Notes under the pieces: model-generated
Seen by the model: the letters and a program-made list of their open reading frames with translations, nothing else
Told to the model about the DNA's origin: nothing
Database searches by the model: none
Part shown: positions 1 through 6,126 of the stretch, piece by piece
Layout: the number at the start of each line of letters is the position of its first letter
Numbering within the stretch: the stretch's first letter is position 1
NCBI GenBank assembly: GCA_902464345.1
Contig: CABQJA010000143.1
Span: 1-6,157, forward strand
Direction: 5' to 3'
DNA length: 6,157 bases
Source of the DNA: an uncultured Clostridium sp.
GTDB taxonomy: Bacteria; Bacillota; Clostridia; Lachnospirales; Lachnospiraceae
Program-made: the position numbers and the translations under genes

Positions 1-113
1 GTATTTACATGAAATATATTTTTAAAGATCGCCAGATGCCCGGAGCTGCTGACCGGCAGAAACTCCGTTAATCCCTGTATCAATCCCATAATAATCGCTT
101 CTAAAAATGTCAT
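1..113 (-). CDS. uppP: Undecaprenyl-diphosphatase UppP (BacA family), N-terminal 37 codons only
   Basis: Integral membrane enzyme that removes a phosphate from undecaprenyl pyrophosphate, recycling the lipid carrier of peptidoglycan and other envelope polymers; its loss or excess alters bacitracin sensitivity. The gene runs off the left edge, so only residues 1-37 are visible. I translated it by hand: MTFLEAIIMG, then the family signature LIQGLTEFLPVSSSGHL. Visible key residues are the (E/Q)xxxE pair Q13 and E17, the SSS cluster S22-S24 and H26. The C-terminal PGxSRS-type motif lies outside the window. The start at 113 is chosen because GGAGG sits 9 nt upstream; an in-frame ATG at 137 would put that site inside the coding sequence. 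It starts 30 bp after the tepA stop with no terminator between, so the two are probably cotranscribed. Identification is very secure; completeness of the gene cannot be judged. Confidence 0.95.
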   Translation of the reverse strand, partial: MTFLEAIIMGLIQGLTEFLPVSSSGHLAIFKNIFHVN

Positions 114-121
114 GAATAGAT

Positions 122-129
122 TCCTCCCT
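122..129 (-). promoter_or_regulatory. uppP ribosome binding site that decides the start codon
   Basis: On the minus strand AGGGAGGA precedes the ATG at 113, with GGAGG at 127-123 and a 9-nt spacer. A second in-frame ATG at 137 would add eight residues, but it lies upstream of this site and has no good ribosome binding site of its own. UppP proteins usually begin a few residues before the EAIIxGxxQG helix, which also fits the start at 113. Confidence 0.8.
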
Positions 130-143
130 TTATCCATGCTAAT

Positions 144-881
144 CTAACAAGTCTTGTTCTGTGTCCGGATCATTTCATGCAGCTTTGTCACTGCATCATG
201 GATCCCGCCGACTGAATCGATCAGTCCTTCTTTGACCGCCTCATGCCCAACCAGCATGGAGCCAATGTCCTTTACCAGCTGCTGATTATTCATCATAATC
301 TGTCGAAGCCGTTCTTCCTTTACCATAGAATGCTCGACCGTAAATGCAATGATACGGTCCTGCATCCGTTCAATGTACTCATAATTTTGTTTGACACCTA
401 TCACCATACCATTCATCCGGATCGGATGAACCACCATTGTGGCCGTAGGTGCAATAAACGAATAATCGCCGGATACCGCCAACGGTACGCCGATGGAATG
501 ACCACCACCTAAAACCAGGGTTACGACCGGTTTCTGAATCGAGCTGATCATCTCCGCAATCGCAAGCCCCGCTTCCACATCACCACCCACTGTATTCAGC
601 AGCACCAGCATACCATCGACCTGATCGTTATCTTCAATCTCTGCCAGCATCGGTAATACATGCTCATATTTGGTGGTTTTTGAGCTTGACGGCAGGCACT
701 CATGTCCTTCAATCTCACCTATAATATTCAACAGGTGAATCCGGTGGTGCTGCTCGTTATTCTTCAGCATAAACTGTCCGGAGTCATGAATCAGCTTCCC
801 GACAATCTCTTCCTTCTGTCGTTCCTGATAGGATACATCCTCTTTGGACGGTTTGTCCTGCTTTGTTTCCTTCTTTTCCAT
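144..881 (-). CDS. tepA: TepA-like ClpP-family protease (translocation-enhancing protein)
   Basis: Cytoplasmic ClpP-fold protein of the TepA group; in Bacillus subtilis TepA (YmfB) has been linked to efficient protein secretion and degradation, and its exact substrates are poorly known. The 245 residues match the usual TepA length. Residues 1-45 are a charged, probably flexible tail. The core follows: NIIGEIEGH (52-60), SKTTKYEHV (67-75), LNTVGGDVEAGLAIAE (95-110), GGGHSIGVP (125-133) with candidate nucleophile S129, MVVHPIR (149-155) with candidate H152, and KDIG (204-207) with D205 as likely third triad member by alignment to ClpP. All three triad residues are present, so it is probably catalytically competent. 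The C-terminal GHEAVKEGLIDSVGG is typical of the fold. The start is set by AGGAGG 5 nt upstream. No ClpX/ClpA-type ATPase lies nearby. In Bacilli the gene sits near spoIIIE/ftsK; here it precedes uppP. Confidence 0.93.
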   Translation of the reverse strand: MEKKETKQDKPSKEDVSYQERQKEEIVGKLIHDSGQFMLKNNEQHHRIHLLNIIGEIEGHECLPSSSKTTKYEHVLPMLAEIEDNDQVDGMLVLLNTVGGDVEAGLAIAEMISSIQKPVVTLVLGGGHSIGVPLAVSGDYSFIAPTATMVVHPIRMNGMVIGVKQNYEYIERMQDRIIAFTVEHSMVKEERLRQIMMNNQQLVKDIGSMLVGHEAVKEGLIDSVGGIHDAVTKLHEMIRTQNKTC

Positions 882-896
882 AGATTCCTCCTACTA

Positions 897-906
897 TATC
901 GCGATA
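897..906. repeat. Perfect 10-bp palindrome in the tepA leader
   Basis: TATCGCGATA is a perfect palindrome lying only a few bases upstream of the tepA ribosome binding site (887-892). It has no loop, so as RNA it cannot fold on itself; as DNA it would suit a dimeric regulator. A single 10-bp palindrome can arise by chance, so the function is open. Confidence 0.3.
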
Positions 907-929
907 AAACACGCTGTCGCCATAACACT

Positions 930-969
930 AAATCAACATCTCCCGGAATCCTCCGGTTGATGTTGATTT
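930..969 (-). terminator. Long hairpin between the PAP2 gene and tepA (weak terminator or processing/attenuator stem)
   Basis: The arms AAATCAACATC (930-940) and GATGTTGATTT (959-969) are perfectly complementary over 11 bp. After a 2x2 internal mismatch the stem continues for 5 bp (CCGGA 943-947 with TCCGG 952-956), closing a 4-nt loop. In the minus-strand transcript the stem is followed by AGUGUUAUGG, which is not a clean U-tract. A classical intrinsic terminator is therefore only partly supported; an mRNA-stabilising or processing stem, or a leader attenuator, fits as well. The stem itself is certain from the sequence; its role is not. Confidence 0.5.
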
Positions 970-983
970 CGTTACTATAGTAT

Positions 984-1002
984 ATGGAATTTCCATGGAA
1001 TT
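984..1002. repeat. Operator-like overlapping palindromes and 11-bp-phased direct repeat
   Basis: ATGGAATT occurs at 984-991 and again at 995-1002, an 11-bp period close to one DNA turn. The same bases form two overlapping perfect palindromes: ATGGAATTTCCAT (984-996) and TTCCATGGAA (991-1000). The element overlaps the end of the TATAAT hexamer at 1000-1005, a position where a bound regulator would affect initiation. No known regulator is recognised from the motif. Confidence 0.4.
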
Positions 1003-1028
1003 ATACGGTGATTACAGGTTATAAAAAA
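1000..1028 (-). promoter_or_regulatory. Possible tepA promoter (perfect -10, poor -35)
   Basis: On the minus strand TATAAT lies at 1005-1000. The best-spaced -35 (17 bp) is TTTTTT at 1028-1023, a weak match that overlaps the last codons of the PAP2 gene. A better hexamer, TTGTTT, is 20 bp away, which is too far. There is no TG extension before the -10. Initiation would fall near 993, giving a leader of about 110 nt that includes the long hairpin. Moderate to low confidence; cotranscription from the GH94 promoter is the alternative. Confidence 0.33.
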
Positions 1029-1488
1029 CAACCACACCAATAATGATTCCAAGAATCAGACCAACCAGTACCTGACTTGGGGTATGTCCCACATATTCCT
1101 TCAATATGGTCTCTCCCCATTTATCCCTGCTCGTCTGATCAAGCTTTGCCTTAATATCCTCGTTTTTGATCAATATATTCAGAATCGCGCCCTGCTTTCC
1201 GGTCTCCAGCCGGACATTCATTGCATCGTACATAACAATGAATGCAAAGATCGCTGCGATCGCAAATTCAAACGAATCCGGTCCGAACTGTAAAAATGCC
1301 GCCGTTGCCAGTCCGCCAACCGTTGCCGAGTGTGAGCTCGGCATTCCGCCTCCGCCCACAACACGTTCCCAGTTCCATTTTTTTGTCACACACAGATGAA
1401 TTATGACTTTCAGAATCTGTGCTACCAGCCATCCCAATATCGGGGCTACCAGTATCGGATTATGCAAAGCCAACTGAAATTTGTTCAT
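1012..1488 (-). CDS. Divergent PAP2-family membrane protein (DUF212, YuiD-like)
   Basis: Small integral membrane protein of 158 residues, the same length as B. subtilis YuiD. The family is a divergent branch of the PAP2/haloperoxidase lipid-phosphatase fold; its substrate has not been established to my knowledge. Visible blocks are a first membrane segment (about 10-32), the signature GGGGMPSSHSA (45-55), a hydrophobic stretch with the second signature YDAMNVRLETGKQ (about 70-99), a charged loop (108-128), LKEYVGHTPSQV (129-140) and a last membrane segment (about 139-156). H53 and H135 are the likely counterparts of the PAP2 histidines. The usual GVRRxAG of the second block reads NVRLETG here. 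The start is supported by GGGAG 7 nt upstream. It begins 28 bp after the GH94 stop, so cotranscription is likely. Phosphatase activity on a polyprenyl or lipid phosphate is plausible but inferred. Confidence 0.9.
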   Translation of the reverse strand: MNKFQLALHNPILVAPILGWLVAQILKVIIHLCVTKKWNWERVVGGGGMPSSHSATVGGLATAAFLQFGPDSFEFAIAAIFAFIVMYDAMNVRLETGKQGAILNILIKNEDIKAKLDQTSRDKWGETILKEYVGHTPSQVLVGLILGIIIGVVVFYNL

Positions 1489-1516
1489 TCTCTGTCTCCC
1501 TTTCCCCTGTCTGCTT

Positions 1517-3916
1517 CTACATCAAAACTTCTATCTCATTTGTATCGGCCAGATCGGAAGCAGCAATGTAATTTCCATCCACAGGCTTGCCATTGACTAC
1601 CAGAGAACTTACGCCGCTCTCCTTGCCGTTTGGATTCTTCACTACCATATGCAGCTTCTTGCCGCGGAATACTTTATCAATCTTAAATTCTTTCCAGTCA
1701 GACGGTACGGACGGATTGATCTGCAGTCCGTCAAAGTCCGGACGCATGCCCAGGATACCCTCTACGCAGCCGACCATAACCGTAGATGCTGTACCGGTCA
1801 GCCAGTGTACATGAGCTCTGCCTTCGAACGGACTCTCCACACTCTCGGTAAACTGTCCGTGGCAATATGGCTCCAGCTTCCGGATCTCCGCCTTGTCATT
1901 CATGGATGCCGGTGAGCTTTCCTCAAAGTACTCAAATGCACGGTTACCATGTCCCATTAATGCCTCTGCCAGAATGATCCAGCCCTGCGGCTGTGAGAAA
2001 ATACCACCATTCTCCTTGGTCGAAGGATTAAAGAGTAACATTAATGCTCCGTCAAATGCATGATCCACATAAGAAGGTGCCATCAGACGCACACCATATG
2101 GAGTGTTCAGCTCCCGATGTACAGACTCCAGTGCCAGCTCCGCCTGCTCCTTATCTGCCAGACCACTGATTACAGCCCATGACTGTGGGTTCAGCCACAT
2201 ATTTGCTTCCGGATCCTTCTTGGAACCGATAACCTGACCATCCTCCTTGAAGCCACGGATATATCTGTCATCCTCCCAGCACAGGTTCTGAAGTGTATCC
2301 TCCAGTTCCTTCTGGATCTTATCAATATATGCTACATATTCCTGATCCTGACGATCTTCTGCGATCTTTCTGATCATGGACATTGCATAATAAAGCTGCA
2401 TTGCTACGAATGTAGATTCACCCAGCTTACCCAGTCTCAGACAGTCATTCCAGTCTGCATGCAGACCTGCCGGCATTCTGTGATTGCCCAGATGATTCAT
2501 GGAGAAGTCAATCGCACGCTTCAGATGCTCATAAACGGTATCCTCACCGCCATTTGCATATACGATCACCTCATCCAGAAATGCCTTGTTTCCGGACTCG
2601 GAAATATACTTATAAACGGTCGGGAACAGCCACAATGCATCATCTGCACGATAAGCCGGATGTCCGGTTGCGCGTACATAAGACTCATCATCCGGTGTAT
2701 CCTCATGACCTGCATTATGATCAAACTTTACAAGCGGAAGTCCTGCACCGTTATTTACCTGTGCCGATAACATGAAACGGATCTTTTCCAGTGCCATTTC
2801 CGGTGCCAGATGAATCACACCCTGAATATCCTGAACCGTATCCCGGTATCCATATCCGTTTCTCAGACCGCAATATGTAAAGGATGCAGCTCTTGACCAG
2901 ATAAATGTCATAAAGCACTGATATGCATTCCAGGTATTGATCATGTTATTAAAGGAATCACTCGGAGTCTCTACCTGCAGATTATTTAACTTTCCATGCC
3001 AGTAACCGATCAGCTCTGCAAGCTCTGCCTGACAGGTGTCACCTACATTTGCATAAGAAGCAAGAATTGCATCTGCCTCTTCTTCCTTCTTCTCGCCCAG
3101 AATAAAGGCAAGCTCCTTCGTTTCTCCTGGCTCCAGAGTCAAAACTGTCTGAAGGGCACCACAGGCATTGGAGTTATAGTTTAAGACTCCGCCACAGTCT
3201 CCCTGCTCTACAGCAACCGGATTTCCATAGCCATGATATCTTCCGAGGAAGCTCTCACGATCACCGCAATAAGAAGCTACCTGCTGTCCTGCCATTCCGA
3301 AAAATCTTGCGGAGCTGTTGCTTCCGTTAATGGAATGTCTGTTTACATTTTCATTGATCATCTGTAAGATCTTATTGTTCTTAAAGTATGTACGGGTAAT
3401 GAATAATGTATACTGCAGATTTACCTGATCCTGCTCGTAATTTCCTTCATTGGTAAACTCACAGTAACCAAAAACAGAAATCTTACGCGGACGATCGGAC
3501 TGGTTGGTCACCTTCAGATTCCATACCTCATACGTCTTGTCAAGCGGTACATAGTACAATGCCTCAGAATGGATTCCTGCATAATCTGCATGTATATCGG
3601 TATAGGCGGTACCATGATGGCATTCGCTCTTATAGCTGTCCAGATCTTTGCCTACCGGCTGCCAGGATGCTGACCAGTAATCTTCGGTCTCCTCATCCCG
3701 GAGATAAATGTAACGGCCCGGCTGATCAAAGCTGTTAAAGATGTAACGAATCACACGTCCGTTCGCTCCGCTCTTTACAAAGCTGTAGCCTCCCGCATTA
3801 TTGGAAATAATTGCACCATATTCCGGTGAACCCAGATAGTTCGCCCACGGTGCCGGTGTATCCGGGCGCGTAATCACATATTCTTTCTTCGCACCATCAA
3901 AGTAACCATAATTCAT
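1517..3916 (-). CDS. GH94-family glycoside phosphorylase (cellobiose/chitobiose phosphorylase-like)
   Basis: Predicted cytoplasmic enzyme that splits a beta-linked glucosyl disaccharide with phosphate, yielding alpha-sugar-1-phosphate and saving one ATP. Its 799 residues match the family's 800-820. There is no signal peptide. The N-terminal beta-sandwich domain begins NYGYFDGAKKEYVITRPDTP (2-21) and extends to roughly 270; an (alpha/alpha)6 barrel and a small C-terminal beta-domain follow. By alignment with Vibrio chitobiose phosphorylase from memory: R342, R352 and the D359 of GYRD line the sugar/phosphate site, D491 of ADWND is the catalytic acid, and E635 (KENGGIF), Q688 and T707-G708 (WLTGTA) are kept. 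The phosphate-binding histidine is Gln642 instead. F629 sits where chitobiose phosphorylase has Val and cellobiose phosphorylase has Tyr, favouring glucose over GlcNAc. The acceptor is unknown: cellobiose, laminaribiose or cellobionate are all possible. Databases may label it 'GH36-type glycosyl hydrolase domain'. AAGGAG lies 8 nt before the start. Confidence 0.9.
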   Translation of the reverse strand: MNYGYFDGAKKEYVITRPDTPAPWANYLGSPEYGAIISNNAGGYSFVKSGANGRVIRYIFNSFDQPGRYIYLRDEETEDYWSASWQPVGKDLDSYKSECHHGTAYTDIHADYAGIHSEALYYVPLDKTYEVWNLKVTNQSDRPRKISVFGYCEFTNEGNYEQDQVNLQYTLFITRTYFKNNKILQMINENVNRHSINGSNSSARFFGMAGQQVASYCGDRESFLGRYHGYGNPVAVEQGDCGGVLNYNSNACGALQTVLTLEPGETKELAFILGEKKEEEADAILASYANVGDTCQAELAELIGYWHGKLNNLQVETPSDSFNNMINTWNAYQCFMTFIWSRAASFTYCGLRNGYGYRDTVQDIQGVIHLAPEMALEKIRFMLSAQVNNGAGLPLVKFDHNAGHEDTPDDESYVRATGHPAYRADDALWLFPTVYKYISESGNKAFLDEVIVYANGGEDTVYEHLKRAIDFSMNHLGNHRMPAGLHADWNDCLRLGKLGESTFVAMQLYYAMSMIRKIAEDRQDQEYVAYIDKIQKELEDTLQNLCWEDDRYIRGFKEDGQVIGSKKDPEANMWLNPQSWAVISGLADKEQAELALESVHRELNTPYGVRLMAPSYVDHAFDGALMLLFNPSTKENGGIFSQPQGWIILAEALMGHGNRAFEYFEESSPASMNDKAEIRKLEPYCHGQFTESVESPFEGRAHVHWLTGTASTVMVGCVEGILGMRPDFDGLQINPSVPSDWKEFKIDKVFRGKKLHMVVKNPNGKESGVSSLVVNGKPVDGNYIAASDLADTNEIEVLM

Positions 3917-3969
3917 GTTGTATTCTCCTTTATATTTCTTTCATTTCGCAAAATAACCCACACTGATTT

Positions 3970-3998
3970 ATTATAGCAAAAAAGTCCACTATCCGCAA
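3970..3998 (-). promoter_or_regulatory. Extended -10 promoter for the GH94 gene
   Basis: On the minus strand a perfect TATAAT (3975-3970) is preceded directly by TGC, giving the extended -10 element TGnTATAAT. TTGCGG (3998-3993) lies exactly 17 bp upstream and matches three of six -35 consensus bases; extended -10 promoters tolerate a weak -35. Initiation is expected near 3963, giving a leader of about 47 nt that ends in the ribosome binding site AAGGAG (3930-3925), 8 nt before the ATG. The -35 and spacer lie inside the pnp terminator. Confidence 0.75.
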
Positions 3999-4014
3999 GG
4001 GACAATGGACTTTT
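3978..4014 (-). terminator. Rho-independent terminator of pnp
   Basis: Starting 18 nt after the pnp stop, the minus-strand RNA folds into a 15-bp stem with a 5-nt loop (3995-3999). The outer nine pairs are AAAAGTCCA (4014-4006) with TGGACTTTT (3988-3980). The inner six (TTGTCC 4005-4000 with GGATAG 3994-3989) include two G-U wobbles. Those wobbles become A-C mismatches if the plus strand is transcribed, which shows the hairpin is built for the minus direction. The 3' arm runs into six U residues (3983-3978). Confidence 0.88.
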
Positions 4015-4032
4015 CACATTATCTGATTCTGA

Positions 4033-6126
4033 TTAGTTTAATTCCGGCTCAGCATCCTTTAAGCTTAAGCTGATCTTACCCATTTCAACGCCGATACACT
4101 TAACGCGAACCTTGTCTCCGATGTTTACAACATCTTCAACCTTTGCAACACGCTCTTTTGCAAGCTTAGAAATATGGATCATACCATCCTTGTTCGGTGA
4201 CAGCTCTACGAATGCACCATATGGCATAATTCTTACAACAGTGCCTTCATATGTCTTGCCAACCTCGATCGGATCTACGATAGAATGAATGATCTGCATT
4301 GCACGGTCAATACCTGCACGCTCAATGCCGCAGATATATACGGTACCGTCATCATCAATATCGATCTTCACACCGGTCTCATCAATGATCGCATTAATGG
4401 TCTTACCCTTCTGACCAATGATCTCACCGATCTTATCCGGATCAACCTTCATCTGCTCGATCTTCGGTGCATATTCACCAACGGTCGGACGTGGCTCGGA
4501 AATTGCCGGCTTCATACAGGTATCCATAATGAACAGACGTGCTTCTCTTGTTCTTGCAATTGCCTCTTCTACGATCGGACGTGTCAGACCATGGATCTTA
4601 ATATCCATCTGGATTGCTGTAATACCTTCTGTTGTACCGGTCACCTTAAAGTCCATATCGCCGAAGAAATCTTCCAGGCCCTGAATATCTGTCAGTACGA
4701 TATAATCATCATCGGTATCACCAGTTACCAGACCACAGGAAATACCTGCTACCATAGCCTTGATTGGAACACCGGCTGCCATCAATGACATGCAGGAAGA
4801 ACAGGTAGATGCCATAGAGGTAGAACCGTTGGACTCAAAGGTCTCTGATACGGTACGGATTGCATATGGAAATTCTTCCTCACTCGGAATTACAGGAAGA
4901 AGTGCTCTCTCTGCCAATGCACCATGTCCGATTTCACGACGTCCCGGACCTCTGGATGGCTTTGTCTCACCTACAGAGTATGAAGGGAAATTATAGTGAT
5001 GCATATAACGCTTGCTGGTCTCGTTCGGATCCAGTCCGTCAATCTTCTGAATCTCAGAAAGAGGTGCCAGTGTACATACATTACAGATCTGAGTCTGTCC
5101 ACGGGTAAACATTGCAGAACCGTGAACTCTAGGAATAATATCAACCTCAGCTGACAATGGACGGATCTGATTGATTGCACGGCCATCCGGACGCTTGTGA
5201 TCCTTTAAGATCATCTTACGAACCGTCTTCTTCTGATACTGATAAATAGCTTCGCCTAAAACAGCCAGCCATTCCTCATTATCTGCAAATGCTTCTTCCA
5301 GCTTCGCAGTGATCTGACGAATGTTCTCTTCTCTTACCTGCTTAACATCTGTAAAGACAGCCTCCTCCATCTCTTCCGGAGTTACGATTGCCTTCATTGC
5401 CTCAAATAATTCAGCAGGAACTGCACAGCTGATATACTCATGCTTTGGCTTACCAACCTCAGCCACGATCTTATTAATGAATTCAATGATTGTCTGGTTG
5501 ATCTCATGTGCCTTGTAGATAGCCTCGATCATCTTAGCTTCCGGAACGATATTGGCACCGGCTTCGATCATGATAACCTTCTCACTGGTAGATGCAACCG
5601 TCAACTGCAGGTCGCCTTCCTTCCACTGCTTCTGAGATGGGTTTACGATAAACTCTCCATCGATAAGGCCGATCTGAGTCATTGCACATGGGCCGTCAAA
5701 CGGAATATCCGAAATACAGGTTGCAATGGATGCACCAAGCATAGCCACCAGCTCCGGACGGCACTCCGGATCTACGGACATAACCATATTATTCAGAGTA
5801 ACATCATTTCTGTAGTCCTTCGGGAATAACGGACGCATCGGGCGATCGATAACACGGGATGTCAGGATTGCATTCTCGGATGCCTTTCCTTCTCTCTTGT
5901 TAAATCCGCCAGGAATCTTTCCTACTGCGTACATCTTCGCTTCGTACTCAACACTTAACGGGAAGAAATCAATTCCCTCTCTCGGCTTCTCAGATGCAGT
6001 TGCGGTTGAAAGAACAACTGTATCGCCATAATGCATAAATGCACAGCCATTTGCCTGTGCTCCGACTCTGCCAACATCTACACGCAGAGTTCTGCCTGCA
6101 AGTTCCATTGTAAACTGCTTATACAT
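4033..6126 (-). CDS. pnp: Polyribonucleotide nucleotidyltransferase (PNPase)
   Basis: Cytoplasmic 3'-to-5' phosphorolytic exoribonuclease, trimeric, degrading mRNA to nucleoside diphosphates and able to add tails in reverse; a degradosome component in many bacteria. The 697 residues are full length (B. subtilis is about 705). Domains in order: first RNase PH domain (about 1-210), all-helical linker (about 240-305), second RNase PH domain (about 320-540), KH domain (about 555-612) with GxxG at 571-574 (GQKG), and S1 domain (about 622-692). Catalytic-core landmarks are GSAMFTRGQTQ (336-346), GPGRREIGHGALAERAL (393-409), SNGSTSMAS (432-440) and the metal-binding EDFFGDMDFK (485-494) with D486 and D492. 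Nothing essential appears missing; it lacks the acidic C-terminal tail of some homologues. AAGGAG stands 8 nt before the ATG. Its usual upstream neighbour rpsO would lie outside the window. It ends in its own terminator. Confidence 0.98.
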   Translation of the reverse strand: MYKQFTMELAGRTLRVDVGRVGAQANGCAFMHYGDTVVLSTATASEKPREGIDFFPLSVEYEAKMYAVGKIPGGFNKREGKASENAILTSRVIDRPMRPLFPKDYRNDVTLNNMVMSVDPECRPELVAMLGASIATCISDIPFDGPCAMTQIGLIDGEFIVNPSQKQWKEGDLQLTVASTSEKVIMIEAGANIVPEAKMIEAIYKAHEINQTIIEFINKIVAEVGKPKHEYISCAVPAELFEAMKAIVTPEEMEEAVFTDVKQVREENIRQITAKLEEAFADNEEWLAVLGEAIYQYQKKTVRKMILKDHKRPDGRAINQIRPLSAEVDIIPRVHGSAMFTRGQTQICNVCTLAPLSEIQKIDGLDPNETSKRYMHHYNFPSYSVGETKPSRGPGRREIGHGALAERALLPVIPSEEEFPYAIRTVSETFESNGSTSMASTCSSCMSLMAAGVPIKAMVAGISCGLVTGDTDDDYIVLTDIQGLEDFFGDMDFKVTGTTEGITAIQMDIKIHGLTRPIVEEAIARTREARLFIMDTCMKPAISEPRPTVGEYAPKIEQMKVDPDKIGEIIGQKGKTINAIIDETGVKIDIDDDGTVYICGIERAGIDRAMQIIHSIVDPIEVGKTYEGTVVRIMPYGAFVELSPNKDGMIHISKLAKERVAKVEDVVNIGDKVRVKCIGVEMGKISLSLKDAEPELN

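Larger units (their letters stand above)
882..1011 (-). promoter_or_regulatory. Non-coding leader region upstream of tepA
   Basis: This 130-bp gap is the widest within the GH94-to-uppP gene run. Reading in the direction of transcription it holds a TATAAT hexamer (1005-1000), overlapping palindromes and a direct repeat (984-1002), a long hairpin (930-969), a 10-bp palindrome (897-906) and the tepA ribosome binding site AGGAGG (892-887). No coding sequence of credible length is visible. The density of structure suggests a promoter plus regulated leader, or a processing/attenuation site between the PAP2 gene and tepA. Which of these applies is inference. Confidence 0.5.

Noticed and set aside
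111..137. Upstream in-frame ATG at 137 as the uppP start
   Set aside because: The ribosome binding site GGAGG lies downstream of it and is well placed for the ATG at 113.
930..960. Tiny leader peptide (ATG TTG ATT TAG) within the hairpin 3' arm
   Set aside because: Three codons is too short to support as a gene; the nearby GGAG sequence is part of the stem and the match is easily chance.
702..980. Plus-strand 92-codon frame with a Leu/Phe-rich, membrane-like stretch across the tepA start
   Set aside because: The hydrophobic look comes from reading the Lys/Glu-rich N-terminus of tepA backwards; there is no ribosome binding site.
1489..1516. Terminator or promoter between the GH94 and PAP2 genes
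   Set aside because: Only 28 bp, filled by a purine-rich ribosome binding site region; no stem or -10/-35 pair.
1481..1915. Plus-strand open frame of 144 codons overlapping the 3' end of the GH94 gene
   Set aside because: It is antisense to a clearly conserved enzyme, has no good ribosome binding site or recognisable domain, and its composition is what reverse reading of the real gene gives.
3931..3960. Possible carbon-catabolite or LacI-type operator in the GH94 leader (TTTCATTTCGCAAAA)
   Set aside because: Symmetry is too imperfect and it does not fit the cre consensus; no palindrome of useful length was found.
4285..4788. Plus-strand open frame of 167 codons inside pnp
   Set aside because: It is antisense to the conserved KH/RNase PH region of PNPase and rich in Cys, His, Asn and Ile runs typical of shadow frames; no family resemblance.
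4971..5186. Minus-strand 71-codon frame inside pnp
   Set aside because: Out-of-frame reading of conserved PNPase sequence with no independent start signal or domain.
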